Source: UBA1479 sp038109305 (GTDB taxonomy: Bacteria; Pseudomonadota; Alphaproteobacteria; Rhodospirillales; Casp-alpha2). From it: a stretch of DNA of 64,000 nucleotides. Location: the NCBI GenBank assembly GCA_038109305.1, contig JAYNIR010000005.1, positions 80,266-144,265 on the forward strand. The letters run 5' to 3'. The position numbers and the translations under genes are program-made. Below are positions 14,320 to 23,640 of the stretch, piece after piece. How positions within the stretch are numbered: position 1 is the stretch's first letter; each line of letters starts with the position of its first letter. The notes under the pieces were generated by a model, which was given only the letters and a program-made list of their open reading frames with translations, was not told the origin of the DNA and searched no databases.

Positions 14320-15755
14320 CGCTGAGGCTCCGTGCCGACGCTGTCCAGGAACCGGCCGTAATCGTATAGCCGCCGCATGGCTTTCACCGCGCCCCGCGCC
14401 GACATATACACGGGCACGCCGTTCTGTTTAAGCGCCGGCAGCGCCTTGGAAGCCAACGACGCTGCGCCCGTCCAGGCGACGATCACGGGCTTGTCCGCGG
14501 ATTTGGCGGCGTCCGTGAACATGTCGGCGTAAATGCTCGCGCGCGGTTCTGCCACCATGGTCACCAGCAAAAACAGCCCATCGATTTCGGGCGCTTGCAG
14601 GACCGTCCGGATGGTGTCCTGGTATCCCGTTTTGAAGGACCGGATTTCCTGCGTCACGTCGACCGGATTGCGCAGGGCGGCGAAGGCCGGCAGGGAGGAT
14701 TTGAGCGCTTTCTGGGTTTCGGCGCTCAGTTCCGGCACATCCAGACCCCAGCGATGGCATTCGTCGGCGCACACGCCGCCGATGCCGCCCGACGGCGCGA
14801 CAAGGCCCATGTTCCGGCCGCGGGGCAGTTTGTTCAGAAGTCTTGAAAAGGTGATTGCCGTCGGCAGCAGTTCCGATGCGTCGTCGACCCGGACCAGCCC
14901 GAATTTTTTGCAGACCGCGTTGAACACGTCATCCGATCCGACCATGGCGCCGGTGTGGGAAAGCGACGCCGCCGCCGAAACATCGGACAGGCCGATCTTG
15001 TTCAGCACGATGGGTTTGCCCGCCGCCGCCGCGCGGGCAGAGGCCTTGGCGAACCTGTCTGGATCGCGAATGCCTTCGATGAAAAGCGTGATGACGGTTG
15101 TGTCCGGGTCATCCGCCAGCCAGTCCAGGTAATCGGCGACGGTCAAGTTGGCTTCGTTGCCAACGGATATCCAGTGGCTGAAGCCGCCCATTTCCTCCGT
15201 CCCTGTGCCGAGCATGGAACCGCCGACCGCGCCCGACTGGGTGATGAAGGCGATGCCGCCCGGCCGGAATACGTCCAACTGGCAGACCATGGAGGTACAC
15301 GGCGCCATGGCGCCGGCGACGGAAATCAGCCCGTTGGTGTTGGGCCCGCAGAACCGGACGCCGCCCGTGCGGGCCGCATTGATCAATTCGGTTTCCATGT
15401 CGCGCTGTCCCGCTTCGGCAAATCCCGACGCGAGCACGATGGCGGCTTTGACCCCGCGTTCGCCGCAGGCCGCCATGACCGCCGCGCAGGCCGGGCCCGG
15501 TACGGCGATGACGGCCATGTCGATGTCGCCCGGGACGGCGTCCAGCGTCGGGAAACACGGCAACCCCTCGACCGTGGTTTCCTTCGGGTTCACGGGATAG
15601 ATCGCGCCTTGGTACCCGTGCTTGATCAGGTGTTTCAAGGCGACCGTGCCCAGCTTGTCGCCGCCCGCCGCGTTGGGCGTGTTGGACGCGCCGATGACCG
15701 CGACTGCGCGGGCGCGGATCAGCGCATCCAGCGCGCTCGTAGCCGGGCCGGCCAA
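14316..15755 (-). CDS. Acyl-CoA ligase (ADP-forming), alpha/CoA-binding subunit
   Basis: This 479-residue protein holds a CoA-binding Rossmann domain (VAVIGASNTPNAAGGDKLG), a succinyl-CoA ligase-like domain (GGIAFITQSGAVGGSMLG) and a second ligase-like domain. The phosphorylated histidine is expected at His267 in SLSHTGAMVGSDD, and it is present. It pairs with the ATP-grasp subunit downstream. Some organisms fuse both into one ~700-residue chain, but here they are split. It starts six bases after the end of the enoyl-CoA hydratase gene, so the three form one operon. The acid activated is not revealed by sequence. Confidence 0.9.
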   Translation of the reverse strand: MAGPATSALDALIRARAVAVIGASNTPNAAGGDKLGTVALKHLIKHGYQGAIYPVNPKETTVEGLPCFPTLDAVPGDIDMAVIAVPGPACAAVMAACGERGVKAAIVLASGFAEAGQRDMETELINAARTGGVRFCGPNTNGLISVAGAMAPCTSMVCQLDVFRPGGIAFITQSGAVGGSMLGTGTEEMGGFSHWISVGNEANLTVADYLDWLADDPDTTVITLFIEGIRDPDRFAKASARAAAAGKPIVLNKIGLSDVSAAASLSHTGAMVGSDDVFNAVCKKFGLVRVDDASELLPTAITFSRLLNKLPRGRNMGLVAPSGGIGGVCADECHRWGLDVPELSAETQKALKSSLPAFAALRNPVDVTQEIRSFKTGYQDTIRTVLQAPEIDGLFLLVTMVAEPRASIYADMFTDAAKSADKPVIVAWTGAASLASKALPALKQNGVPVYMSARGAVKAMRRLYDYGRFLDSVGTEPQR

Positions 15756-15760
15756 GGGCG

Positions 15761-16558
15761 TCAGCCTTTCTTCTTGGCTTCAAGCGTCGCGACCAGCGCC
15801 GCCACGGCCTCGTCGTGTTCGGGCTCGTTGTGCGCTAAGGCCTGAAACGCCGCCGACATTTCCAACAGCGTTTCCAGCGACGTGTGCATGCTTTCCCGCA
15901 TCAGCCGCTTGGTCAGGCGCAGCGCGTGGGACGGGTTCGACGCGATGCGTTCGGCCAGTTCGCCCGCCGTGGCCATCAGTTGGACCGCTGGGACGACGCG
16001 GGAAACAAGACCGATGCGGTACGCTTCCTCGGCGTCGATCTGATCGCCGGTGAAGGTCATTTCGTAGGCCTTCGCCATGCCGATGACGCGGGGTAGGAAC
16101 CACGCCCCGCCGTCGCCCGGAATAATGCCGAGCTTTACGAAGCTCTCCGCGAACTTGGCGTGTTCCGACGCGATCCGAATGTCGCACATGGTCGCCAGAT
16201 CGCACCCCGCGCCTATGGCGGGGCCGTTGACGGCGGCGATAGTGGGCACATGAATGTTGTAAAACGCGCGGGGGATGCGCTGGATGCCTTTTATATAATT
16301 CATCCGGATTTCCGCCGGGCGGCCCGCCGAATTGCCCGTGCGGTCGCGCATGGCATACACGTCGCCGCCCGCCGAAAACGCCCGCCCGGCACCGGTCAGG
16401 ATGACGCAGCGCACGTCGATGTCGCCGTTGATCCGGGCGCACGCCTCCTCGAACTCTGGCGACTGGTATTTGCCGGTCAACGAATTGCGCTTGTCCGGGT
16501 TGTTCATGGTAAGGGTCACCACCCGGCCCGCTTTTTCGTATTTCAGGAATTCGTCCAT
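15761..16558 (-). CDS. Enoyl-CoA hydratase/isomerase family protein
   Basis: This 265-residue crotonase-fold enzyme is the usual length. RAFSAGGDVYAMRDR supplies one half of the oxyanion hole and AVNGPAIGAGCDLATMCDIR the other. The SFVKLGIIPGDGGAWFLPR segment carries the second-glutamate region, where Gly-Asp-Gly replaces the glutamate of true hydratases, so isomerase or other crotonase chemistry is possible. The chain ends in a lysine-rich tail (LEAKKKG). It is first in a minus-strand operon with the two acyl-CoA ligase subunits, divergent from the acyl-CoA dehydrogenases. Confidence 0.88.
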   Translation of the reverse strand: MDEFLKYEKAGRVVTLTMNNPDKRNSLTGKYQSPEFEEACARINGDIDVRCVILTGAGRAFSAGGDVYAMRDRTGNSAGRPAEIRMNYIKGIQRIPRAFYNIHVPTIAAVNGPAIGAGCDLATMCDIRIASEHAKFAESFVKLGIIPGDGGAWFLPRVIGMAKAYEMTFTGDQIDAEEAYRIGLVSRVVPAVQLMATAGELAERIASNPSHALRLTKRLMRESMHTSLETLLEMSAAFQALAHNEPEHDEAVAALVATLEAKKKG

Positions 16559-16641
16559 GGTTCCGCCCCTATCCGGTGGTGCATTTGATCAAGTTCCGTT
16601 CGCCGCCTGTTGTAGCCGATGGGGCGGCCTGATAGAAAGTT

Positions 16642-16651
16642 TTGTATACAA
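16642..16651. promoter_or_regulatory. Palindromic operator TTGTATACAA, copy 2
   Basis: This exact copy of the palindrome at 4486 and 42131 lies between the divergent enoyl-CoA hydratase and acyl-CoA dehydrogenase operons, 84 bases from the first start and 19 from the second. One bound regulator could control both directions. Confidence 0.55.
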
Positions 16652-16669
16652 TTCTTTGAGAAAGCACCC

Positions 16670-17833
16670 GTGGAAAACATCCGATTTACCCTAGGCCATT
16701 TGCCGCCAAAAGCCGAGGCGCTCCGGGCCGAGGTCCGCGCCTTTATCGCCGAACACATGAAGGGCGTGCCCGGCGTCGTCCGGGCCAAGTCCTGGGCCGG
16801 ATTCGACAAGGCCTTTTCGAAAAAAATGGGCGACCAGGGCTGGATCGGCATGACCTGGCCCAAAAAATACGGCGGGCACGAGCGTAGCGCCCTGGAACGC
16901 TATGTGGTGCTGGAAGAAATGCTCGCCGCCGGCGCGCCCGTTGCGGCGCATTGGGTCGCCGACCGGCAGAGCGGCCCGCTTTTGCTCCGCTTCGGCACCG
17001 AGGAGCAGCGGCAAAAGTACCTTCCGCCGATCACCCGCGGCGAAAGCTATTTCTGCATCGGCATGAGCGAGCCCAATTCCGGATCGGACCTCGCCTCGAT
17101 CCGCACCCGCGCCGACAAGACCAACGACGGCTGGGTCGTCAACGGGCAGAAAATCTGGACCTCCAAGGCGCATGAAGCCGACGGCATGATCGCGCTGTTC
17201 CGTACGGCGCCCGTCGACCCCAAGGACCGCCACGCCGGCATGTCGCAGTTCATTTTGGATCCGCGCACGCCCGGCATCACCGTCCGCCCGATCCGCAACA
17301 TGGTAGGCGAGGAAAATTTCAACGAGGTGTTTTTCGAAGACCTGCACCTGCCCGCCGATGCGCTGGTCGGGACCGAAGGCGACGGCTGGGGGCAGGTGAC
17401 GACGGAACTGGCATTCGAACGCTCGGGCCCTGAACGGTACCTGTCGAGCTATCAACTGGTTTTCGAACTGGTCCGGGCGCTTGCCGAGGACCGGGCGGAA
17501 GGCACCGTCGACCGACTGGCGGCCCAGGGCTTGGGTCGGATGATCGCCCACATGGGGACGCTCCGGCGCATGTCGCTCTCCGTGGCCACCATGCTGGAAG
17601 CCGGCGAAACGCCCAATCTCGCCTCCGCCTTTGTCAAGGAAGTCGGCGTCGCCTACGAACAGGCGATCCCGTTCCAAACCCACGACATCATGGGCCGCTC
17701 GCCGCTCATGGGCGGCGACCCGTTCGACGAGGTGATGAATTATAACGCGCTGGCGTCTCGGTCGTTTTCGCTTCGCGGCGGCACGCGCGAGGTCATGCGC
17801 GGCATCATCGCCCGCGGCCTGGGCCTCAGGTAG
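16670..17833 (+). CDS. Acyl-CoA dehydrogenase, first of a pair
   Basis: This 387-residue flavoprotein contains the N-terminal helical domain (LRAEVRAFIAEHMKG), the middle beta domain with CIGMSEPNSGSDLASIRTRA and NGQKIWTSKAHEADGM, and the C-terminal FAD/helical domain ending LRGGTREVMRGIIARGLGLR. Such enzymes introduce a trans-2,3 double bond into acyl-CoA and pass electrons to ETF. I place the start at the GTG at 16670 (ENIRFTLGHLPP follows), because an ATG at 16619 would put the TTGTATACAA operator inside the gene. It is followed 11 bases later by a second dehydrogenase gene. Confidence 0.9.
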   Translation: MENIRFTLGHLPPKAEALRAEVRAFIAEHMKGVPGVVRAKSWAGFDKAFSKKMGDQGWIGMTWPKKYGGHERSALERYVVLEEMLAAGAPVAAHWVADRQSGPLLLRFGTEEQRQKYLPPITRGESYFCIGMSEPNSGSDLASIRTRADKTNDGWVVNGQKIWTSKAHEADGMIALFRTAPVDPKDRHAGMSQFILDPRTPGITVRPIRNMVGEENFNEVFFEDLHLPADALVGTEGDGWGQVTTELAFERSGPERYLSSYQLVFELVRALAEDRAEGTVDRLAAQGLGRMIAHMGTLRRMSLSVATMLEAGETPNLASAFVKEVGVAYEQAIPFQTHDIMGRSPLMGGDPFDEVMNYNALASRSFSLRGGTREVMRGIIARGLGLR

Positions 17834-17844
17834 GGGATAGCGAT

Positions 17845-18876
17845 ATGAGCAGCGAAACCGCAACCCTGTTGGCCGAAACAGCCGAACGCCTGTTCGATGA
17901 CCATGTCACCCGCGACGTCATTGTTGGGGCGGAGGAAGGCCAATGGCCCGACGCCCTTTGGTTGGCATTGGAAGAAAGCGGCCTGACCCAGCCCGTCGCC
18001 CCCGAGGATCGGGGCGGCCTCGGCCTTGCCTGGGCCGACGCCCTCGTCATCGTCTTTGCCGCCGGCAAGTCGTGCGCGCCCGTGCCGCTCGCCGAAACCA
18101 TGGCGGCGGGGTGGCTTTTGGGCCGCGCCGGGATCGACGCGCCGTCGGGGCCGCTCGGTCTCGCGCCCGCCGATGCCTCCCAGCCCGTTCCCTGGGGCCG
18201 CCAGGCGGCGAACGTGATCTGCGTCGACGGTGACGATGTTCAATGCCTGATATCCGATCCCGCCGCCATCCGGCCGGACGCCAACATGGCGGCGGAACCG
18301 CGCGATTTCATCAATCGGGAAGACGTGTCCGTTGAAGCGTCCGGCTCGATTTCGCTCGTGGGCGGCATGTCCGCGGCCGATGCCGTGGGCGCGTTGGTGC
18401 GGTCGGCGCAGATGGCGGGTGCTGCGGAACGCTGCATCGAACTGGCCGTCACCCACGCCCAGGACCGACAGCAGTTCGGTCGCCCCATCGCCAAGTTTCA
18501 GGCGATCCAGCATATGATCGCCGTCGCCGCCGCCCGCGCGGCGGAGGCCCGGGTCGCCGCCGAGGCCGCGTTCGCGGCCATGGACCGCGTCGGCCCCGAC
18601 GGGCAGGGCTGGGACGCGGCGCTTTGGGACATCGCGGCGGCCAAGGTGGTCGCCGGCGAGGCGGCGGGCATCGTCTTCGACTATTGCCATCAGGTGCACG
18701 GCGCAATCGGCTTTACCCACGAACACGAACTGAATTTCGCGACGCGCAGGCTCTGGGCCTGGCGGGGCGAATTCGGGTCGGAAACCGCGTGGGCGGATTA
18801 TTTGGGCCGCCGGGCCTTGGCCGAAGGCGCTGATAATCTCTGGCCCGCGCTGACGGCGGCGCAGGCGGCGGAGTGA
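17845..18876 (+). CDS. Acyl-CoA dehydrogenase, second of a pair
   Basis: This 343-residue protein is shorter than its neighbour (387) and poorer in the middle beta domain. The N-terminal helices include LALEESGLTQPVAPEDRGGL. The C-terminal FAD-binding domain is clear: RQQFGRPIAKFQAIQHMIAV, then HQVHGAIGFTHEHELNFATR. Adjacent pairs of a full and a reduced dehydrogenase are known to form heteromeric enzymes in steroid side-chain and related acyl-CoA breakdown, and this gene pair has that look. The operon with divergent CoA ligase and hydratase supports a role in degrading an uncommon carboxylic acid. Confidence 0.88.
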   Translation: MSSETATLLAETAERLFDDHVTRDVIVGAEEGQWPDALWLALEESGLTQPVAPEDRGGLGLAWADALVIVFAAGKSCAPVPLAETMAAGWLLGRAGIDAPSGPLGLAPADASQPVPWGRQAANVICVDGDDVQCLISDPAAIRPDANMAAEPRDFINREDVSVEASGSISLVGGMSAADAVGALVRSAQMAGAAERCIELAVTHAQDRQQFGRPIAKFQAIQHMIAVAAARAAEARVAAEAAFAAMDRVGPDGQGWDAALWDIAAAKVVAGEAAGIVFDYCHQVHGAIGFTHEHELNFATRRLWAWRGEFGSETAWADYLGRRALAEGADNLWPALTAAQAAE

Positions 18877-18919
18877 CGTCGGCATCGCGGAAAGGGGTTC
18901 AATCCAACGGGAGGTGATC

Positions 18920-19602
18920 ATGATTCGCGCAATTCTGGTTTCCCGTGCCTTGCTCGTGGCAGCGTGTGTTTTCACGGCAGCCTTGCCCTGCGCGGTTCGC
19001 GCGGACGGAGTCGGGGTCATCCTCATGCACGGCAAGAACGGCACCAACCGGCCGGGGTCGCCTGTCGGCAAACTCGGCGGCGACTTCAAGGTCGACGTGC
19101 CGGAAATGCTCTGGTCGCGCGACCGGGATTTCGACAAGACGCTTTCGGATGCGTTCAAGGAAATCGACGCAGCCGTGGCGCGGCTCAAGGATGCGGGCGC
19201 TACCAAGGTCGTCATCGGCGGGCATTCGCTCGGCGCCGCCGCGGCGCTTGCGTATGCATCACAACGGGGCTAGCTTGCGGGCGTCCTGTTGATGGCGCCG
19301 GGCCATCGACCCAATCTGCTGGCGGGGGACAATCAGGAGGCGATCGACAAGGTGAAGAAATTCATCGCCGACGGCCAGCCGAACGAGCGAGTGGATATCC
19401 GGGACGTGAACCAGGGCCGTGAAAAAACTGGTCCGACCCGGCGCGCATCGCCGTCGACTGGTTCGACCCCGACGCGGACACGTTGATTTTCAAGAGGTTG
19501 CCGGCAAACGGCAAAAGCGCCTATGTCGTGGTCCCTGGCGGACACAAGGCGACAGCGACCAAGGGAAAATCCGAAATCAAGCCATGGTTCGGCGGGCTAT
19601 AG
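18920..19602 (+). pseudogene. Broken exported alpha/beta hydrolase
   Basis: The frame starts with a signal peptide (MIRAILVSRALLVAACVFTA, cut near VRA) after a GGGAGG site. It runs through GVILMHGKNG, the expected oxyanion segment, and the nucleophile elbow GGHSLGAAAA. It then meets an in-frame TAG at 19271-19273, continues in the same frame (LAGVLLMAPGHRPNLLAGDN) and shifts frame near 19425 into AVDWFDPDAD and VVVPGGHKATATKGKSEI, ending WFGGL at 19602. The final histidine region is therefore only reachable through two lesions. It was probably a periplasmic hydrolase of dienelactone/lipase type. Confidence 0.75.
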
Positions 19603-19632
19603 CCCGGCCCGCCGTCGCGCGGGTGCGCCGCC

Positions 19633-20661
19633 TCAGCCGCCCGCTGTCGCGATGAATTTATCGACGTCGGCGGGTTCCGTGTTGAACGCGAGCACAAGGC
19701 GGATCAGGTGCCTGCCGTCCGGGCCCGCGCCCCGATCGTAAAACAAAAACCCGGCGGCCTTTAAGCGTTCGACGGTCGCGGCGGGCAGGCGCGGGAAGAC
19801 CTGGTTGCCGTCGACCGATTGCGTGATCTCGACGTCCTGGATATTGCCGAGCCCGTCGGCCAGCCGTTTCGCCATGGCGTTCGAATGCCGCGCGTTCAAA
19901 AGCCACAGATCGTCTTTAAGATACGCCTCCATCTGCACCGACATGAAGCGCATTTTCGACAACAACTGGCCCGCGCGTTTCTGTTTGTAAAGGAACTCCG
20001 CCGCCAGTGCCTTGTTGAAGATCACCACGGCCTCCAACGCCAGGGCGCCGTTCTTGGTGCCGCCGAACGACACCACATCGACCCCGGCCTTCCACGTCAT
20101 GTCGGCGGGGGAGCAGTTCAAGCCCACCATGGCGTTGGCGAACCGGGCGCCGTCCATGTGCATGGCGAGCCCGTGCTTGCGGCAGACATCGCCGATGGCG
20201 GAAATCTGATCGACGGTATAGGCCGTGCCGCGCTCCGTCAGTTGCGTGATCGAAAGGGCTTTTACCTGCGCGTAGTGTTCGTCACCGCGCCCAGTCATCA
20301 CCCCGTGGTCCACCTCGGCCGGATCGATCTTGCCGTCGCCGGCGGCCAGCCCGATCAGCTTGGCGCCGCCCGTGAACATCGCGGGCCCGGTGCCTTCGTG
20401 TTCGTTGATGTGGCTGGTTTCGTGGCAGACGACGGCGCCGTGGCCGGGCACGCACGCCGACAGCGCTAGCCCGTTCGCCGCCGTGCCGGTCGCGACTAAA
20501 AAGACATCGCAATCCGTGTCGAACGTATCCGAGACGATGGTGCGGACCCGGTTGGTCTCGTCGTCGCGGCCGTAGGGCATGCGGCGGCCGTCGTTGGCGT
20601 CGGCCAGGGCCTGGATGATTTTGGGATGGCAGCCGGCGGTGTTGTCGGAAGCGAAGTTCAT
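19633..20661 (-). CDS. ltaE: Low-specificity L-threonine aldolase
   Basis: This 342-residue PLP enzyme splits threonine or allo-threonine to glycine and acetaldehyde. MNFASDNTAGCHPKIIQALA is the typical opening. The PLP lysine is in VVSFGGTKNGAL, DGARFANAM holds the cofactor-nitrogen aspartate, and HETSHINEHEGTGP is the substrate-side histidine segment. It overlaps the JAMM-protein stop by four bases, so it is co-translated with it. Length is normal. The gene converges on the broken hydrolase. Confidence 0.92.
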   Translation of the reverse strand: MNFASDNTAGCHPKIIQALADANDGRRMPYGRDDETNRVRTIVSDTFDTDCDVFLVATGTAANGLALSACVPGHGAVVCHETSHINEHEGTGPAMFTGGAKLIGLAAGDGKIDPAEVDHGVMTGRGDEHYAQVKALSITQLTERGTAYTVDQISAIGDVCRKHGLAMHMDGARFANAMVGLNCSPADMTWKAGVDVVSFGGTKNGALALEAVVIFNKALAAEFLYKQKRAGQLLSKMRFMSVQMEAYLKDDLWLLNARHSNAMAKRLADGLGNIQDVEITQSVDGNQVFPRLPAATVERLKAAGFLFYDRGAGPDGRHLIRLVLAFNTEPADVDKFIATAGG

Positions 20662-21131
20662 GGGCGGGCGGATCCTTTTTCTTTTTTTGCGGTCATGTCG
20701 GCCTGGTTGGTCGGTGTGACGGCGATTTCGTCGAACCCGGATTTGTCGGCCTTCACGACGAAGGCGCGGGGCGGGGCGGCGCGGCCGCCCGCGACCGCGA
20801 CGATGACCCAGATCAGGTCCGGCTCGTAGGCCTTGGCAAGGTCGGTCGCCGACGGCTCGGCTCTGCCGTTCGGGTGTGAATGATAATGTCCGACGATGCG
20901 TTTGTCCGTGTGCTCAAGCGCCCGCATCAAATCGAACCGCACCTGCGGGTCGACCTCGAACGAATCTTCGGCCTCGCCGGTGGTCAGGTTTTCCGATGGC
21001 TTCACGCGGGTGACGACGATGGTGTCTTGGCCGTGATCGCGTCCCGCCAGAAGCCCGCAGCATTCGCGGGGCCAGGCGGCTTCGGCGGCCTTGGTGATCG
21101 CGGTGAGGAACGTAGCGGGGACCAGCAGCAT
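20658..21131 (-). CDS. JAMM/MPN (Mov34) metalloprotease family protein
   Basis: This 157-residue protein carries the full JAMM zinc motif: Glu23 in PRECCGLLAG, then His84, His86 and Asp97 in HSHPNGRAEPSATD. Bacterial members are zinc isopeptidases that trim ubiquitin-like sulfur carriers or cysteine-linked proteins, but no sulfur-carrier gene lies here. The tail (TAKKEKGSARP) is charged. It is the middle gene of a minus-strand operon between a small membrane protein and ltaE. Confidence 0.85.
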   Translation of the reverse strand: MLLVPATFLTAITKAAEAAWPRECCGLLAGRDHGQDTIVVTRVKPSENLTTGEAEDSFEVDPQVRFDLMRALEHTDKRIVGHYHSHPNGRAEPSATDLAKAYEPDLIWVIVAVAGGRAAPPRAFVVKADKSGFDEIAVTPTNQADMTAKKEKGSARP

Positions 21132-21134
21132 GGC

Positions 21135-21485
21135 TCAGGGGGCAAGCTTGCCCGTCACCCGGCCCAGCGCCGGATCGACGATCAGCACATGGCCGCAACG
21201 GGCGGCGGACCGGGGACCGGTCAGAACATAGAGCATGCCGCCCGCACTGTTGACGCCTGTTACTTCGCACCCGGTCGGCAGGCCGAGCGCGAGATCGCCC
21301 GAGAGCGCGATCGGCGGGGTGGGGCGTCCGGTGGGCATGGCGGCCTTGGCCGGGGCGTCCGATGTACTGAACAGCTTCCAGTTGGGGTCCTGGGTGGTTT
21401 TGTAGAACCCGAAGACCAAAAGCCCGAGGCTCAGCATGATCAGCACGCCCATGCCGATCACCAGTGTTTTCAAAAGCGCATGCAT
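21135..21485 (-). CDS. Small membrane-anchored protein (DUF6476-like)
   Basis: This 116-residue protein has one N-terminal membrane segment (TLVIGMGVLIMLSLGLLVFG) and a periplasmic-type tail containing GDLALGLPTGCEVTGVNSAG and PRSAARCGHVLIVDPALGRV. The two cysteines may pair. The layout resembles a conserved alphaproteobacterial family that I recall as DUF6476. The function is unknown. Its stop lies three bases before the JAMM gene start, so it heads that operon, and it is divergent from the pseudouridine synthase. Confidence 0.6.
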   Translation of the reverse strand: MHALLKTLVIGMGVLIMLSLGLLVFGFYKTTQDPNWKLFSTSDAPAKAAMPTGRPTPPIALSGDLALGLPTGCEVTGVNSAGGMLYVLTGPRSAARCGHVLIVDPALGRVTGKLAP

Positions 21486-21588
21486 GGCGCTGTTGTCGGT
21501 CGAGAAGCCTGGTCTGTCAAGCCGGGCGGACCGCCGCCGCCCGCCGCGCTTGACAGGCGGCGCTCAGCCCGCGTTTCCTCTTGGCGTC

Positions 21589-22578
21589 ATGAGCGAGACG
21601 CGGGAAATCATTGTTCCGGACGACCGGGCGGGAGAGCGGCTGGACAAGGCGCTGGCGGATCTGTCGCCGGATCTGTCCCGGGCGCGCGTGCAGGCGTTGC
21701 TGGCCGGGGGTCTCGTTGCCGATGCATCGGGCCGCCCGGTTGCCGAGGCCAAGCGCAAGGTCCGCGCCGGTGACCGCTTCGTGCTGACGGTTCCCGCCCC
21801 GGCGCCGGCCAAACCGCAGGCTCAGGCCATGGACCTGGACATCGTTTATGAAGACAGCGAGCTAATCGTCGTCAACAAGCCCAAGGGACTGGTTGTGCAT
21901 CCGGCGGCGGGCAACCCGGACCGGACCCTGGTCAATGCGCTCATCGCCCACTGCGGCGCGGGTCTTTCCGGCATCGGCGGCGAAATGCGCCCTGGCATCG
22001 TCCATCGGCTGGATAAGGACACCTCGGGCCTGCTGGTCGCGGCCAAGACCGATGCCGCCCACCAAAGCCTGAGCAAACAATTCGCCGAGCATTCCATCGA
22101 ACGCGCCTACCTGGCGGTGGTCTGGGGCGTGCCGAAACCGCTGCGTGACGACATCGAAGGCAACATCGGCCGCGATCCGAAAAACCGCAAACGCATGGCG
22201 GTCCGTGTGAGAGGCGGCAAGCCTGCGAAAACCGCCTATCGGGTGATCGAAGCGTTCGGCGATCAGGCGGCCCTGGTCGAATGCCGGCTGGCGACCGGGC
22301 GCACCCATCAGATTCGCGTGCACACGGCCTCGATCGGGCATCCGGTGATCGGCGACCCCATGTACGGCGGCCGGCGGGGGCGGCAGTACGCCTCCGCGCT
22401 GGTCGGCAGGACCGTTAGAAAGACCGCCGAAGACGCCGGGCTCATCCTGCCTGAAACCCAAGCCTTACACGCATATAAACTGGGATTTCATCACCATCTG
22501 ACCGGTGAGGATTTGCATTTCGAATCAAAAAGTACAAGAGAAATCAGTAATTTATGCGACTTTTTCAGGTCGCTCTAA
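21589..22578 (+). CDS. rluD: RluA-family pseudouridine synthase (RluD-like)
   Basis: This 329-residue enzyme isomerises uridine in rRNA. It has an N-terminal S4 RNA-binding domain (DDRAGERLDKALADLSPDLS) and a catalytic domain with VHRLDKDTSGLLVAAK, whose Asp is the nucleophile, and GRTHQIRVHTASIGHPVIGD. The gene start at MSETREIIVP (21589) gives the usual N-terminus; an upstream in-frame ATG would add an untypical stretch. Assignment to RluD over RluC rests on overall length and context and is less certain than the family. It precedes rpoH, a common alphaproteobacterial order. Confidence 0.85.
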   Translation: MSETREIIVPDDRAGERLDKALADLSPDLSRARVQALLAGGLVADASGRPVAEAKRKVRAGDRFVLTVPAPAPAKPQAQAMDLDIVYEDSELIVVNKPKGLVVHPAAGNPDRTLVNALIAHCGAGLSGIGGEMRPGIVHRLDKDTSGLLVAAKTDAAHQSLSKQFAEHSIERAYLAVVWGVPKPLRDDIEGNIGRDPKNRKRMAVRVRGGKPAKTAYRVIEAFGDQAALVECRLATGRTHQIRVHTASIGHPVIGDPMYGGRRGRQYASALVGRTVRKTAEDAGLILPETQALHAYKLGFHHHLTGEDLHFESKSTREISNLCDFFRSL

Positions 22579-22746
22579 GATTCCCCTATACTTGAGTAAC
22601 TTCGTCATGTATTGTCCTGGAAATCGTAGAAACACGCCAATCTCTTGAATTTTCGGCGGGCGGCTGTCCGGCCTTGGTTCTGCACGGGTTGGCCGGAAGG
22701 GACGGTGGGCAGGGCGGCCAACGCGTCGGTGCTACCGCAGACTAAA

Positions 22747-23640
22747 ATGGGTTCTTACGCACCGCCCAGGAGTGATCTGGCCTTCGGGCCGGACGACAAC
22801 CTGTCACGTTATCTCTGCCGCATCCGGGAATTCCCGATGCTGGGAACGGGCGAGGAAGTCTCGCTCGCCCGCCGTTGGCGGGACCACGGCGACGAAGACG
22901 CCGCCGCACAGATGGTCAAAAGCCACCTTCGGCTGGTCGCCAAAATCGCCATGGGCTATCGCGGCTACGGCCTGCCCGTGGGCGATCTAATTTCAGAAGG
23001 CAACGTCGGCATGATGCAGGCGGTTCAGCGGTTCGATCCGGAACGCGGGTTCCGACTCGCGACCTATGCCATGTGGTGGATCCGCGCGTCGATTCAGGAA
23101 TACATCCTGAGGTCCTGGTCATTGGTCAAGCTCGGTACCACGGCGGCGCAGAAGAAGCTGTTCTTCAACCTGCGCAAGATCAAGGCGCAGATGAAGGCGA
23201 TTGACGACGGCGACCTGCATCCGGAACAGGTGCGGAAAATCGCCCGCCGGCTGGATGTGTCCGAGGTCGAGGTCATTTCCATGAACCGGCGCCTTGCCGG
23301 GGTCGACCAGTCTCTCAACGCGCCGCTTCGCGAAGACGCGGATGGAGAATGGCAGGACTGGCTGGTGGAAGACAGCGACGACCAGGAAAACATGCTTGCC
23401 GATCATCAGGAACTGTCGGAACGGCGGAACATGCTGAGCGCCGCGCTGAAAAACCTGTCCGACCGGGAACGCCGGATTATTTCCGAACGCCGCCTGAAAG
23501 ACAGCCCGGCGACGCTCCAGGATTTGAGCGAGGAATACGGCATTTCCCGCGAACGGGTCCGCCAGATCGAGGTCCGCGCCTTTGAAAAGCTGCAGAAATC
23601 GGTCAAGAACGCGGTCATCGAGCAACACATCGCTCATTAG
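22747..23640 (+). CDS. rpoH: RNA polymerase heat-shock sigma factor (sigma-32)
   Basis: This 297-residue sigma factor directs transcription of heat-shock genes. Region 2 reads HLRLVAKIAMGYRGYGLPVG and YAMWWIRASIQEYILRSWSL. The RpoH box is present at KLFFNLRKIKAQ. Region 4 contains RERRIISERRLKD and the helix-turn-helix GISRERVRQIEVRAFEKLQK. I chose the ATG at 22747 (MGSYAPPRSDLAF) because upstream codons give a non-conserved lead. The 168-base leader contains CTTGAG- and CTTGAA-type elements that could be heat-shock promoter boxes, but no full promoter is convincing. Confidence 0.95.
   Translation: MGSYAPPRSDLAFGPDDNLSRYLCRIREFPMLGTGEEVSLARRWRDHGDEDAAAQMVKSHLRLVAKIAMGYRGYGLPVGDLISEGNVGMMQAVQRFDPERGFRLATYAMWWIRASIQEYILRSWSLVKLGTTAAQKKLFFNLRKIKAQMKAIDDGDLHPEQVRKIARRLDVSEVEVISMNRRLAGVDQSLNAPLREDADGEWQDWLVEDSDDQENMLADHQELSERRNMLSAALKNLSDRERRIISERRLKDSPATLQDLSEEYGISRERVRQIEVRAFEKLQKSVKNAVIEQHIAH

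Noticed and set aside
21500..21590. Divergent TTGACA boxes between the small membrane protein and the pseudouridine synthase
   Set aside because: Both -35-like boxes lack a convincing -10 at proper spacing, so no promoter was called.
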